Shown piece by piece: positions 20,838-32,041 of a stretch of 64,000 nucleotides of DNA. Within the stretch, counting starts at the first letter, position 1; every line of letters begins with the position of its first letter. The stretch is from Zymoseptoria tritici IPO323 (taxonomy: Eukaryota > Ascomycota > Dothideomycetes > Mycosphaerellales > Mycosphaerellaceae): positions 310,001-374,000 of the forward strand of contig NC_018215.1 of the NCBI RefSeq assembly GCF_000219625.1. Reading direction: 5' to 3'. Under the pieces are notes generated by a model, which searched no databases, had not been told where the DNA came from, and was given only the letters and a program-made list of their open reading frames with translations. Made by a program: the position numbers and the translations under genes.

Positions 20838-23834
20838 ATGAGAATCATGGTTGCCCTCTTGCTGATGATCACCTGCTTCGCATCACTGGCCCTATGCGGT
20901 GTCCCGGACTACGGACAAGGATCAGTCATACAGGCTACTGCCATCGAATTGACGGCCGACGATATTCCTGGATTCGGTCCGAGCGCAACAAGATAGCCTT
21001 GCAGCAACACTAATGCGACAACGAGCCTGGTGTTATCGACGCATGCAACCATACCCACGTACCCAAGCTGGTCCTGCCAGACATGTGACAGTGCATCGTC
21101 CACCAGCTGTTCGTCGAGCGAAAATGCTACCACGACGAGATCGACATCAACCTGGACATTGTCGAATGGAGCATCTCTCTCGTCGCCTACGCTATCACTT
21201 CCCGTTGAGCCCAGTGCTACCTCCTCGGCGTCCGAAGTGGTCACCGTGATCACCAACACAGACGGCGGAGAGAACACCATAACTACTAAAGGTCCTCCGT
21301 CGCTGACGTCGTTCTCACCAGCATCCTAGTCGACGACTCGAAGCAGCTTTCCAGCAGCGAACTTTTCAACAATTGGATCCTCAGATGGCGTGATCTTCAC
21401 GTCAAGTTCAAGCGATTCTACCCGGACTCCTGTAACAAGGACCGAATCCCCCACGATAGTCCTTACGACAATCACACAACCCGATGGCCAGGCTGTCACC
21501 TCGACCGTCAATGAGGCTCTTGCGAGTACAGCTCGGTCGACCGCCATTTCCACGACCATCGCGCAGTCGGACAGCCAAAGTATTACGTCCTTGATCGATG
21601 GGCTACTATCGAGCTCGACTTCAGTACAACTCACAGCCATCCTTACAACTATCACTCAGTCTGACGGCCAGATCTTCACTTCGACTCTGGACATTTCAGC
21701 TTCATCGACCGCAATTCTGACTACGCTAACACGGCCAGATGGTCAAGTTCTCACGTCGACGGTCAACAATTCGCTGTCTGGCGCAACACAGGCCACAGCC
21801 ATTCCTACGACTATCATCCAGTCTGGCAGCCAGAACTTCACCTCAACTATCGATATTCCAGTCTCCACCGCCGCTTCCCTGACAACGATTACTCAATCGG
21901 ACGGCCAAGTCTTCACCACAACTAACAGCGTCTTGATCTCGAGCACAGAGTTTCCTGAGACTTCGCCAACCGTGGTCCTGTCGACTTCGACAGACTCGAA
22001 CGGCGGGGTAGCCACGGCCTCCAGTACTCTACTTTCCACCCAGATCTCTGGTAAGTTCATCGACATGTGTAGTTATGCCGAGACTAATGGTAACGTTTGA
22101 GGTCCCTCGACTACAACTCTGCCTTCTGCAACGCCAACGGATCTACAGGTAACCATCAGACCCGACCTGACAGCATCAGGAGATGCCTCTGCAATAATCA
22201 TTGGATCAACCACCATGACGCCCGGAGGACTCGCGTTTACTACGGACGTCTGCACGGTGTCTCTCGGATCTTCTGGCATCTTGAATGTCTGCGGCAGCAC
22301 GACCTCGCTCGCCATCCAAGCGAAAGTCCCGAGTGGACCCAGTACCAGCACAACTTCATCAGGTAACACTTTGTCTGCTAGTGATATCACCTCAACGATG
22401 ACTACCGTTCCTTCGGGCGTTTCCACAGAGATCATACAGCCTCCGGACATCACGACGAACTCATGGATCACCACAAGCCGAGACGACAGCAGTACTATCG
22501 TCCCAGCACTATTCTGCACATGATGCCGTCCGGGAGGAGGTGCTGGACTAGTGGTAGTCTGGAACTTTCCGCCAATTCCAAACACTCTCTCCGACTGGAC
22601 CTTGGAGCTTTCCCAGCTTGCCCAAGTTTTCCCTTCCATGCATCAAGATATTTGGGTCAGTCGTGGCTGGTGACTGTCCAATTCCGCAGACCAATGAGAA
22701 CAACGACGATGATAGTGGTGATAATGACGACGACGATGATGGCGATATTTCATCCACGACATCCAGCAGTTCAACCGAGATATGCACTCAAAGTACGACT
22801 GTCACCGACTGTAAAGTTGGCTGCTCGGTGTCTTCTACCAGCACAGGCGGCTCCGTATCCAGCACGACGATCTGCTACACAACGAGCTGCACACAAAATG
22901 CGGGATGCAATCTGGCCGGCACAACCTCATCCACCATACCTACGCCTTCATCGGCTTTGGCATGCGCTATCACTGGCTCTCCTTCTAGTACGATGCATTC
23001 GCAATGTACAGTTCACTATGCTTTCACGTCCCTCTTTGGATGCAAGGTGCCACGGTCCGGCCAGAGACCGACATATCCGAGGAGACAGAGTCTGATCTTA
23101 TAGACGTTCCACCAAGCATAAGCTCTGATCCGCCCACCACAAGCTCTTTGCCATCCACCTCGGAACTCACGACATTCTCGACCCTACCCTCTCTGCCCGT
23201 GTGGACCAGTCTGCCCGCATTGTCCACAGGCGTTGGATCCTCCTCTGGGAGTATCTGTGCATCAACGACCACGTTCTCCCAATGTGCCGGCTCCGGCGGC
23301 CAGCAGGCATGCGTGGACACCTCCAGCTGCGCAAGCTGGGTCGCTACCGACACGACCACGCCCACGCCTACTCCCACTCCTGAACCGGAACCAGAACCTA
23401 CCACCACCACTTCCGAGCCCGAACCAATTCCAACCCAGTCAATCACGCCGCTAGAGGTCATTTCAGCCGAATGCTTTGACGAAGCCGATTTCCCTGGCCA
23501 CGCCGATATCCAAGGTAGCGATCAATCCACCTTTTCCGATTACTTCTGTAACGACTGGAATGACTTCTTTGACGGCCAGTCAGACATCGGTCCAGGAGAG
23601 GCAGTTGCAGATCTCCGCGTTGATGGTTATGGTGTGAATGATTGGTACGAGATATCATGGGTCGATGGGTGCGTGACCACAGTCGATCGACAGGACGTCT
23701 TGGACCCGTTGGGCGAAGGAGGGGAGACTTGTAAGGACATCGTGACGGAGAATTACCGGCAGTGCAGCAATGGCGGTGTGGGAGGTAGATCGCAGGCGGG
23801 ATGTTTGCTGTTCAGCTTTACAGGTGGAGAGTGA
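20838..23834 (+). pseudogene. Secreted Ser/Thr-rich repeat protein with nonsense and frame breaks
   Basis: A signal peptide (MRIMVALLLMITCFASLALC) opens a frame that runs to about 22523 except for TAG codons at 20994-20996 and 21327-21329, plus a good intron at about 22051-22101 (GTAAGT donor, phase 1). The coding part is a Ser/Thr-rich stalk with repeats of the type TTITQ-DGQ-T-T. After 22523 the frame shifts by one (SLPKFSLPCIKIFG, an Asp-rich run, then a cysteine-rich segment) and shifts again near 23040. It ends in a folded-looking domain with ECFDEADFPGH, WVDGC, TCKDIV and CLLFSF, a tail I associate with large secreted or cell-wall fungal proteins. Some breaks could be missed introns, but no suitable donor sits at the TAGs. 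Probably a decayed cell-wall or adhesin-like gene. Confidence 0.55.
21440..21950 (+). repeat. Coding tandem repeats of about 28-37 residues
   Basis: Within the Ser/Thr-rich gene, about six imperfect units share the core TTITQ(S/P)DGQ-x-(V/F)TST. Clear cores read TTITQPDGQAVTST, TTITQSDGQIFTST, TTLTRPDGQVLTST and TTITQSDGQVFTTT. Such repeats are usual in O-glycosylated stalks of fungal surface proteins. Confidence 0.7.
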
Positions 23835-24206
23835 ATTGGCTACCTGTCCAGCTATTTTGCTGATGTTGAGAGGAGTCAGAAGTTCGAATATGGCAATGGC
23901 ACCGCTTCATGCAAAGCTCAACATGTTGTCGGTACGTCTCATGGTGTTCCTATTATCTGACTTCTTCACCATAAAATCCTGGCACTGCGCGGAGGGTCGA
24001 ATATACATGTTCGCACTATAACACAATCAAAAAGGCTCTTTCAATAACACGTCTCCCTTCGCTTACATTCAACTGACCAAGACGCACCTAGGTAGCTTGG
24101 AGTGTGCAGTCTGAGCGGAAATACAGAGGTATCAGTGCTTCGTTCGTGAAAGAAGCCGCACGCAATGCGCAACTTCCCAAATTATCCAAGGTCGTCGCTA
24201 CTTCGT
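23835..24206. other. Intergenic boundary between accessory and conserved halves
   Basis: No coding frame is supported. It separates the decayed secreted-protein gene from the first of a run of conserved genes. Confidence 0.5.
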
Positions 24207-25316
24207 CTACACGGCGTCATCCTCACCATCGTCTTCCACCCAGTTATGTGAATGCTGAAGCATACCTCCACTCCTAATCCAAGCGAACAAAACGCGCTCA
24301 TCCAAGAGACCTAGCACCTTCCAACCAGCCACACATCGTCTCGCCCTCGCCGACGGCAACTTCCACGGTTCGGTGTCCTCCAGCCAACGCTGATGAGCTC
24401 GATCACTCTTCACCCTCTGCTTCCCACCCTCGACATGCTTGTTGGTATGCATCATCTCAATGTAGAACTCGAAGAAGAACTTGCGCTTCATCAACAAGTA
24501 TTCGGCGCAGTTGAGGTGGACCAGTGATGCGATCTCGCGCTCGGCAGGATGAAGCTCGAGCAGATACCGATCATCGCTGAGATCTTTGCCGTCCTTGGAA
24601 TGAGCGGAGATCTCGTCTGCTTGGATTCGTGTAAGCGCTGTGTCCGGGTCCATGATCTCGGGGGAGTAGTCGGTGAACTTCAGAGCTTCGATGTAGTCCG
24701 GATGATGAGGCACAGCGATCGAATTTAGGAAGCATTGTCGAACGAAGACAAACAATCGGCAGTGATGGTCCGGCTCTCCTTCTTGCTCCTCCCCGTTCAT
24801 CATCCGCCGGGGTAAGGGTATCCTGAGCTCGGGCTCTCGTTTCTTCACTTTCCCCCAAATGCGGTGGTCGGGAGTCGGCTCTCGTACCAGTGGAGTGGTA
24901 ATGTATTCGAGCTCCGCAAGGGTCGTTAACAGATCGTCGATTGGTTTGGCGGAATAGAACCAGCGGATGTTTGGGTCTCGCGGCATAACCAGAGCGAGTA
25001 TACTTATGCGCAGCTCGTCCGCTTGCGCAGCGTATTCGAGCAGTATGAGAGACCCTTCTGTCTCTGTTGGCAAGTCCGATAGATGTAGGCGTTCCATGCG
25101 AATCACGCGGCGCTCCAGCGCTCCTTCCTTGACTGAATTGAGCAACCATCCTTTGATTGCCATGCACGTGTCGTGTGGGTGCGGACAAGTGAACTTCACA
25201 ATCGGGAAGTCGTGCGCTCGTGGTTCCTTGAACGTGATGGCCGGAAGTCGAGTCTGTCTCGCTGAGTTGAGATCAATATCCGCCATGGAGCACGCATCAC
25301 GGTTAAGATCTGCCAT
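24207..25316 (-). CDS. Conserved fungal protein with SWIRM-like C-terminal region, 369 aa
   Basis: A single-exon 369-aa frame starting MADLNRDACSMADIDL. The C-terminal part (LHPAEREIASLVHLNCAEYL, then a long helical stretch ending in AGWKVLGLLDE) resembles SWIRM domains, helical DNA- or nucleosome-binding modules found in chromatin proteins; fungal SWIRM proteins often carry the LHPAE start. The N-terminal two-thirds has no recognisable domain, no signal peptide and no membrane helix. If correct it acts in the nucleus. The domain call is from pattern memory and is moderate. Confidence 0.6.
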   Translation of the reverse strand: MADLNRDACSMADIDLNSARQTRLPAITFKEPRAHDFPIVKFTCPHPHDTCMAIKGWLLNSVKEGALERRVIRMERLHLSDLPTETEGSLILLEYAAQADELRISILALVMPRDPNIRWFYSAKPIDDLLTTLAELEYITTPLVREPTPDHRIWGKVKKREPELRIPLPRRMMNGEEQEGEPDHHCRLFVFVRQCFLNSIAVPHHPDYIEALKFTDYSPEIMDPDTALTRIQADEISAHSKDGKDLSDDRYLLELHPAEREIASLVHLNCAEYLLMKRKFFFEFYIEMMHTNKHVEGGKQRVKSDRAHQRWLEDTEPWKLPSARARRCVAGWKVLGLLDERVLFAWIRSGGMLQHSHNWVEDDGEDDAV

Positions 25317-25625
25317 CTGTGTTTGTCAATCCTGAGGCGCAAATGAAGAAGATGATGATGATTCAAGAAAGTGGAAATACTCATGGTGAGGCCACATTTT
25401 GTTGGACCTGAGGGTGACACTAGATTGTTTTCGAGCATTCACGTGTCGTCGATGCTTGCTCAGCGCAAGTGAAGTGAAGCTGTCGAAATTCCGGTCAAGC
25501 CTGTTTGCATGTGAATTTCTCAGATGCACGACGACTGCGCTCATGCATAGCCGCACCATTCCATGCCGAGCGCCTTGCTCATGCTCGTAGTGTACACGTT
25601 CTACCAGCCCTAGCACCGTTGTCCT
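25317..25625. other. Intergenic between two minus-strand genes
   Basis: Holds the probable promoter of the SWIRM-like gene and the 3' end of the proteasome gene. No coding frame is supported. Confidence 0.5.
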
Positions 25626-26511
25626 CTATGCCTCCGGCTCTTCGGCAGCTTTTCCCAATCCGTGATCCTTGAGTAGCCGGTCGATCTCGTCGGCAGCCCA
25701 CAGGTGATGGTAGATTGTCCCCTTCTCCGTCCGGCCGACCGTAGCGAACTCAATCTTCTCGCTCGATAGCTTTGTGCTGTCCATCGTCTTCGACAACACC
25801 TTGACCGCCAACTCGCACGCCTGCTTCAGGTTGCAGTCCTCGTTGTAGTCCTGCTTCAGTAAAGACTGAGCGCTCGCATTGTTTGCACCGACACTCGTCG
25901 CCTTCCAACCAGTGTAGTTGCCGCTGGGGTTCGACTGGTAGAGCTGGAATTGGCGCTGGTTGTCCCAGCCGGCATAGATGAAGGAGACACCGAAAGGACG
26001 AAGGCCACCGTGCTGTGTGTATCCTTGCTTGAGATCGCATAGTCGTCGCACGAGCTGCTCGCATGGGATGTCGGCGTTGTAGGTGAGGAGATAGCGCTGA
26101 GCGGCCTGACGGGCGTAGTTGATGAGGATATTGGCATCGGCGGTCATGCCTGCGACGGCGCAGATCATGTTGCTGTTCGTAAATCCGATCAGCATTGTCA
26201 CCTCGACGATATCAACTATCGAGCGACAGTCTGTCCATCTCCCACTCACTCGTTCAGAATGTACAGCTTCTCGGCACTGGTGTCCTGCTCCAATAGCTTG
26301 CTCGTGACTTTGCGCTCCGCTGCGAGGACGATGCCATCGGTGGCTAGGATTCCCAGAGCGGTACCGGCGTGTGAGATGGCCTCGAGAGCATACTCAACCT
26401 GGTAGAGACGACCCTCGGGCGAGAAGATGGTAGTGCGACTGATGGACAATGTCAGAAAGAGCTACGCGGTCGTTTGTTCGCTCGACCTTACCTGTCGTAA
26501 CGTCTCGACAT
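25626..26511 (-). CDS. PRE9: 20S proteasome subunit alpha type-4 (alpha-3 in yeast naming), Pre9
   Basis: Three exons (26492-26511, 26250-26438, 25626-26172) with introns of 53 and 77 nt give 251 aa. The 20-nt first exon supplies MSRRYD, joining [18 protein letters not shown], the hallmark N-terminal helix H0 of proteasome alpha subunits. The order then follows PSMA4/Pre9: [62 protein letters not shown] and a charged C-terminus. It is a structural, non-catalytic ring subunit and gate component. It is transcribed divergently from the URN1-like gene across a 274-bp gap. Confidence 0.95.
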
Positions 26512-26785
26512 GGCTGTGGTGGCGGCGGTCGTGCGTGTGGGTGCTCAGTATGGACGGATGTTGATTGGAATTGCAATGTCGACTTTGATGCGCACGATGG
26601 AGTGGGATGGTCGATTGTGTGATTGTGTTGTTCAAAGTGGTGATGATGTTCGTCGAGAAGCACATGCAGTTGTCCAAGCTCCAGGCAAGCTCGCGTTCGC
26701 GGCCCACGCTAGCGCCCTGACATTTCAGGTACTTTACTTCAATTTCAACACTGCTCTTCTCAATCACACCGCGAATTCCGCTTCA
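26512..26785. promoter_or_regulatory. Short bidirectional promoter between PRE9 and URN1-like gene
   Basis: The two start codons face away from each other with 274 bp between them, so both promoters must lie here or overlap the 5' leaders. I see no clear TATA box or named fungal proteasome element by eye. Confidence 0.6.
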
Positions 26786-28525
26786 ATGGAGGCGCCTAAC
26801 AAGCGACCGAGGCCGTCTTCGCCAGCATTCAAGGAACAGACCGATTTCGTGCCGCTCGGAGGCTCTGCTGCCAATGATACTGCATATGGGTATGGCAATG
26901 CCTCGAATCCAAACTTTCAGCCTGTCCCAGAACATCGAGGATACCATTCGAACCCAGCACGAGGAGGCTACCATGATCGACGCGACCGCGAAGACCGACC
27001 GAAGTCAAAGCATATTCTGCCCGGCTACGAACCTTGGGTTTTGGTCAGAACGAGACTTCGAAGACGCTTTGTGCACAATACAGAAACGAAAGAGAGCTTC
27101 TGGCACATTCCCCAAGATGTCATGCCCGGCGTGGTGGAGTTCGAGGAGTGGGAGAAGGATCAGAAGGAGAAGGCTGAGAACGCGAGGTGGGCCGAAGAGC
27201 AGCTCAAAGAAATGAGGGAGAAGAGCAAGGCGACAGAAGTCAACGAGGCTGCGGACAAGGAAGGGCGTGGCAGGCGGAGACGCAGTGAGAGCTTACAACG
27301 GGAGGACGAGGCGGCTATGATGGCAGAGCTGGCTGCACAAGCTGAATATGATGAGGAGCAGGATGTCAAGGACGCCGTCCAGGCCGTACGCACATTGCAA
27401 CCCCAAGGCTTTGGCTATGACAGCGATGGTTCCTATGAGGAGGTGGAGGTCACAGATTCTGAAGGCGAAGAGCGAGAGGATGATGGAGGCACTGGTAACG
27501 ACACCCAAGTTCAGGATGCCGAAGCTGAGCAGCCAGCAGACGACGGACCCGTTGAGTTTGGTGAAGATGATATCGCCTGGCAGCTGGCGCAAATGGGAGA
27601 GGACTACGGACTGGATCCTGGCGAATATGGTGATGCAGAGGAGGAGGAGTGGGCCGAGGGTGCAGAGGGTCTGCCACTGACTAACGATGATGCTGCGAAT
27701 CTCTTCCGAGACCTGCTGGACGACTATCGAATAAGTCCATTCACTCCATGGGATAAGATCATTGCCGACGAAACCGATGCAAGCATCATCAACGATGATC
27801 GGTATACCGTCTTGCCGAACATGCGGGCACGCAAGGAGGTCTTTGACATCTGGGTGAAGGACAAGGCTGCTCAAATCAAAGAAGAGCGAGCGGCGATGGA
27901 GAAGCAAGACCCAAGGATACCATATCTGGCTTTCTTGCATTCCAAGGCCACGCCAAAATTATACTGGCCGGAGTTCAAGCGGAAGTACAAGCGCGAAGCG
28001 GAGCTCAATGACCGCAAATTGGGCGACAAGGATCGCGAGAAGCTATACCGCGACCACATCAATCGATTGAAACTGCCAGAGAGCACGCGTAAAGCAGATT
28101 TGCAGACTCTGATGAAGAGCCTACCATTGAAAGCGCTCAATCGCGAAACACGCCTGGAAGCTTTGCCACAGCAGCTGCTGTCTCATCTTCATTACGTCAG
28201 CCTGCCTGCTGGCACGCGAGACCCCATCATCGAGGATCACATTCGAAAGCTGCCCCCGCCACCTGAAGATGGAGACCTGAGTGACGAGCAACGGATCGAG
28301 GAGGAGCAGAGGCGGGACGAGCGAAGACGTCGTGAAAAGGCTCTGGCAGAACGAGAACGGAAAGTCGAGGAGGAGAGGCGACGCGCGGAGAAGGACGGCG
28401 CTCGAGCAAGGAGAGATCTGCGTGAGGAGGAGCGTGAACTCCAGCGAGCCATGGCAGTCTATAATCGAGGCCTGAAGTCGCATCTGCTTGAAGGTGATGC
28501 GGTCACGGCGAAGGACAGTGGTTAA
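26786..28525 (+). CDS. URN1: WW and FF domain pre-mRNA splicing factor, Urn1/Dre4-like, 579 aa
   Basis: Single exon, 579 aa. The start MEAPNKRPRPSSPAF (26786) is preferred over earlier in-frame codons because those lie in the promoter and the PRE9 leader. A WW domain spans about residues 80-113 (second conserved Trp in KESFWHIP). An acidic, Glu-rich coiled region follows, and then an FF domain at about 300-362 (NLFRDLLDDYRISPFTPWDK ... KEVFDIW). A long charged Arg/Glu-rich helix closes the protein. One WW plus one FF matches yeast Urn1 and fission yeast Dre4, which associate with the spliceosome. A nuclear role in splicing is inferred from family. Confidence 0.85.
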   Translation: MEAPNKRPRPSSPAFKEQTDFVPLGGSAANDTAYGYGNASNPNFQPVPEHRGYHSNPARGGYHDRRDREDRPKSKHILPGYEPWVLVRTRLRRRFVHNTETKESFWHIPQDVMPGVVEFEEWEKDQKEKAENARWAEEQLKEMREKSKATEVNEAADKEGRGRRRRSESLQREDEAAMMAELAAQAEYDEEQDVKDAVQAVRTLQPQGFGYDSDGSYEEVEVTDSEGEEREDDGGTGNDTQVQDAEAEQPADDGPVEFGEDDIAWQLAQMGEDYGLDPGEYGDAEEEEWAEGAEGLPLTNDDAANLFRDLLDDYRISPFTPWDKIIADETDASIINDDRYTVLPNMRARKEVFDIWVKDKAAQIKEERAAMEKQDPRIPYLAFLHSKATPKLYWPEFKRKYKREAELNDRKLGDKDREKLYRDHINRLKLPESTRKADLQTLMKSLPLKALNRETRLEALPQQLLSHLHYVSLPAGTRDPIIEDHIRKLPPPPEDGDLSDEQRIEEEQRRDERRRREKALAERERKVEEERRRAEKDGARARRDLREEERELQRAMAVYNRGLKSHLLEGDAVTAKDSG

Positions 28526-28987
28526 GCTTGCTCGTCATAGTATTGTAACGAGTGTGCTGGTGGTGATGCTACTGCTTTCATCTCTCGTCATCTTGCAACT
28601 GAGTCCGACAAGAGTTAGGCCAAGCACAGCTAAAAGCTTTCCCTGTTCCGCCTACTCTGTACCATGTCTATATGCCTACAAGGCTTCCCGTGGCTGTTCA
28701 AGCACGATGTCGCAGAATCTTTCGGTGCATTTCACCACAACGAAATCGCCGACGGTGGATATCTGATCTTCTTACCCGTTCGTGCCGCCGGAGATAAGCA
28801 GCGGAGATATGTGACGTCAAACGGCAACTGCACTTTCAAAGAGCCCCGTCAACAATAGTCTGCTCTAGAAGGCAGTATTGGTAATCTACCTTAGCACTGA
28901 ACTTCTCGGAGACCTTATCATTGAAGTGAACCGGCCACCATGATTGTTATCGAGTACTCTTGATCAACGTCATTCAATCGACTGAAA
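28526..28987. other. Intergenic; one small open frame
   Basis: A 64-codon plus-strand frame (28664-28858) has an ACCATG start but no recognisable feature. The rest is the 3' region of the URN1-like gene and the promoter of the DHA1 transporter. Confidence 0.4.
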
Positions 28988-31900
28988 ATGGCAGCCGAAG
29001 CCGAGACCGAGCATTCGCTGCAAGGATCAGACAGCGAGAAAAAGGAAGCATGGGAGGAAATTGAGGCCCCTGTGAGCGCAGCTAGGGATAGGGAGGGGGA
29101 CAATAGCGAGAAGCAATACGAAGCAATCCGCACAAATACAAGGACTGGTTCACAACGACCTCATCCGGCACCGTTACGACAAACCCGAAGCCGCTCGTCC
29201 GCCAGATCACACAGATCATACGATGGCTACACCGTCGACGACCGCGATCATGATGGCACGAATGAAGAAGAGAGCTCGAAAAACGAATTCGAAGTCCAAT
29301 TCGATGGCGACTCGGTAAGAAATCGAAGTGCAGAAGGCCTCCAGTGCCCGAGACTGTTTCGGACGCCGGGGTCTTCGTGAATTCCGCATTGTCTACGACA
29401 TCCGCTGACCTTATACGCTTTGCTTTGCAGGATCCTATGGACCCGAAGAACAGACCAGAGGCTAGGAAGTGGCTCGTCGTGTTCATCGTGTCTGCCGGCT
29501 CCCTGTGCGTAACGTGTGCTTCGTCGTTGTACACGAGCACGTACGATCAGATGGAAGTGGAGTTTGGAGTCTCTCGCCTCGTTGCTACAATCGGCTTGAC
29601 GACATACGTTGTTGGCTTGGGGTTGGGTCCCATGTTTCTTTCGCCACTGAGCGAGTTCTGTATGTTCACAAGCTTGCATTGCGGTAGGGACGTCGCTGAC
29701 TCTTGTTCCTCCCAGACGGACGAAGAAACATCTACATTTGTGCCTTTGGCATGTTCCTGATGTAAGCAGATTGAAAGATCGAACAGGTCCCAGTCGGATG
29801 CAGAGCATGCTTCGCCTGCTTCGGAACACCTTGTCCTGATTTGTGCATTGTCGCTGACATTTCGCTTCGCAGATGGCTGATACCTTGCGCTGTTGCACCG
29901 AACATCGCAACAATGCTTGTGGCTCGATTCTTTGATGGCCTTGCAGGCTCCGGTAAGTTCAAAGTGGCGAAGATCTGCGTCAATTGAACATCGCTGATCC
30001 TCCGAAAGCCTTTCTCAGTGTCGCGGGCGGAACGGTTGGCGACATGTTTACCAAAGACAAGCTGTCGGCGCCCATGATGATATACACGGCGTCACCGGTG
30101 AGTAAACCCAAGGGCAGAAGGCCTTCTGCAGCGGTCCGAGACTTTTATACTGCCTCTCTCTCTTTCCTTCTTAGATCCGAGGCACTCGCTGACCCTTCCG
30201 CCCTTCTGTTCTAGTTTATGGGACCTGAAGTGGGGCCCTTGATTGGCGGCTTCATAAACCAGTTCGCCGATTGGCGTTGGTCATTCGTGAGTTCCTTCGA
30301 GACCACCAAAAAGGCGATGACTAACACAAAAGTAGTACGTCCTCATCATTTGGGCCGGGATCCAATGGATCTTGATCGTTGCCTTCGTTCCCGAAACATA
30401 CGCGTGAGTAGGCACGAGGGGAAGGGAAAGATCTCGCACGCATGGTACTGCCATGCCCTGCAGATCTTGACCATGATGCTGCGATGCATGCAGCATGATC
30501 TTGGCTAATGCTCTCTCGCCTAGGCCTGTACTGTTGCGAAGGAAGGCCATGATGTTGCGGAAAGAGAAGAATGATGACCGCGTAAGGAATTGAAGATCCA
30601 CCGGAGGCGAAAACTTACTGATCTGCTGCATAGTGGAAAGCTCCCATCGAGATCATGGATCGTTCGATCACCCAGACAGTACTCTGGTCTTGCATTCGGC
30701 CGTTTCAGCTCCTCTGCTTCGAAACGATGGTCCTTCTCCTATGCCTGCTGTCGGCTATACTGCTGGGTATTCTTTACCTGTTCTTCGGCGCATTCGCCCT
30801 TGTCTTCCAGAACAATCATGGGTTCAATCAATGGTATGTCGACCGAGGTAAGAAGGCATCAAAGCATGCTGCCGGCATGTCTAGATGGCTCGAGGCCTAA
30901 TGTGTCAACATGTGGTTGACTTTGCTGACTCTTCCGTTCTTCTCTTCAGGCAAACAGGTCTATCCTTCCTAGGTCCGGCTAAACCCTCTGATCTCCTGCT
31001 CGAAGAATGATAGGCGCTGACAATTCGTCGAAGGCATCCTTGTGGGCATGCTCATTGGAGTCAGCTGCGATCCGCTTTGGCGACGTAACTGTACGTTCTC
31101 GACGATCGAAGCGCTCTCCTTGGGAACCAGTAACCGCTGACACGGGCCCAGATATCAGGCTCGTTGACAAGAATGACGGCATATCAGAGCCCGAATTCCG
31201 CCTCCCCCCGACAATCCTGTAGGTCCAGATCCAACACGTGCCTGCGTTGCATGGCCCGTGGTGCTATTTACTGATACTCTGCAGTGGTGCTGTACTTGTA
31301 CCTGTATCTTTATTCGGTAAGTGTCACCGCAGGCAATGCAACATGTCGCTGCTAACACGTGCCTGACAGGGTTTGGATGGACGTGAGTGGTTCGGGCTCC
31401 AGGTGACGCGTACGCTTGCTAACAGTCTCAAAGGACTTTTAGCCGTGTTCATTGGATTGGTGAATTGATGCCACCTTCTCACCCTCCATCGGCGACGATG
31501 CTAATACCTCGCAGCGCCAATCATCTTCAGCGGACTCTTCGGACTCGGGAACATATTCTGCTTCAGCGGAATTTTTACCTTTCTCGTTGAGACGGTGGGT
31601 CATTACGATCGCCAATGAAGGTCTGTATGTTGACGATCAAGAGTACCCGCTGTATGCTGCCAGCGCGCTTGCAGCCAATTCGTTTGCCAGATCGAGCTTT
31701 GCGGCCGCATTCCCCCTGTTTGTACGCAAACCCCAGTATGTGAACCGAAGAGCTTGCTGATTTCCATCCTTCATTTACCAGGGCGTCCAAATGTGAGTAA
31801 CGGCAGCGTGGACCGTGGACCGTAGTATGGGATCATCTAACACGAGGTCAGGTACAACCATATGGGCTACCAATGGGCCAGCTCGCTTCTCGCTTTCATC

Positions 31901-32041
31901 GCATTGGCAATGGTTCCTTTCCCGTGAGCATTTTGGAAATCCCAGTACCATGGCAAGCATCAACTCACCTCCATCAGGTACCTGTTTTTCAAACACGGCA
32001 AGCAGCTACGTGCCAAGTCACGATACGCGCAATCCAAGTAG
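28988..32041 (+). CDS. MFS drug/polyamine:H+ antiporter (DHA1 family), 563 aa in 20 exons
   Basis: Twenty exons join in phase into a 563-aa DHA1 transporter. Exons: 28988-29314, 29431-29659, 29716-29761, 29873-29952, 30009-30097, 30215-30286, 30336-30403, 30534-30591, 30634-30833, 30950-30972, 31034-31090, 31152-31218, 31285-31316, 31370-31382, 31434-31459, 31515-31594, 31644-31721, 31782-31792, 31852-31923, 31978-32041. An N-terminal acidic cytosolic tail leads to DPMDPKNRPEARKW, then TYDQMEVEFGVS, the motif-A region LSPLSEFYGRRNIY, GPEVGPLIGGFINQFADWRW, VPETYAPVLLRRKA and, near the C-terminus, EYPL/TYPLYAASALAANSFAR. Twelve helices are expected in the plasma membrane. Close families export polyamines or azoles. 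Exons of 11 and 13 nt and 19 introns are exceptional for a fungal MFS gene. Confidence 0.85.

Noticed and set aside
1..24000. A working secondary-metabolite cluster made of the MCT transporter, decarboxylase and PKS piece
   Set aside because: The PKS is only a fragment of one domain and no other intact tailoring or core enzyme is present.
27293..27940. Minus-strand 215-codon frame inside the URN1-like gene
   Set aside because: A shadow of the acidic coding sequence on the plus strand; real WW and FF domains lie on the other strand.
28664..28858. 64-codon plus-strand frame as a small gene
   Set aside because: Good start context but no domain, signal peptide or conservation that I can judge; left as intergenic.
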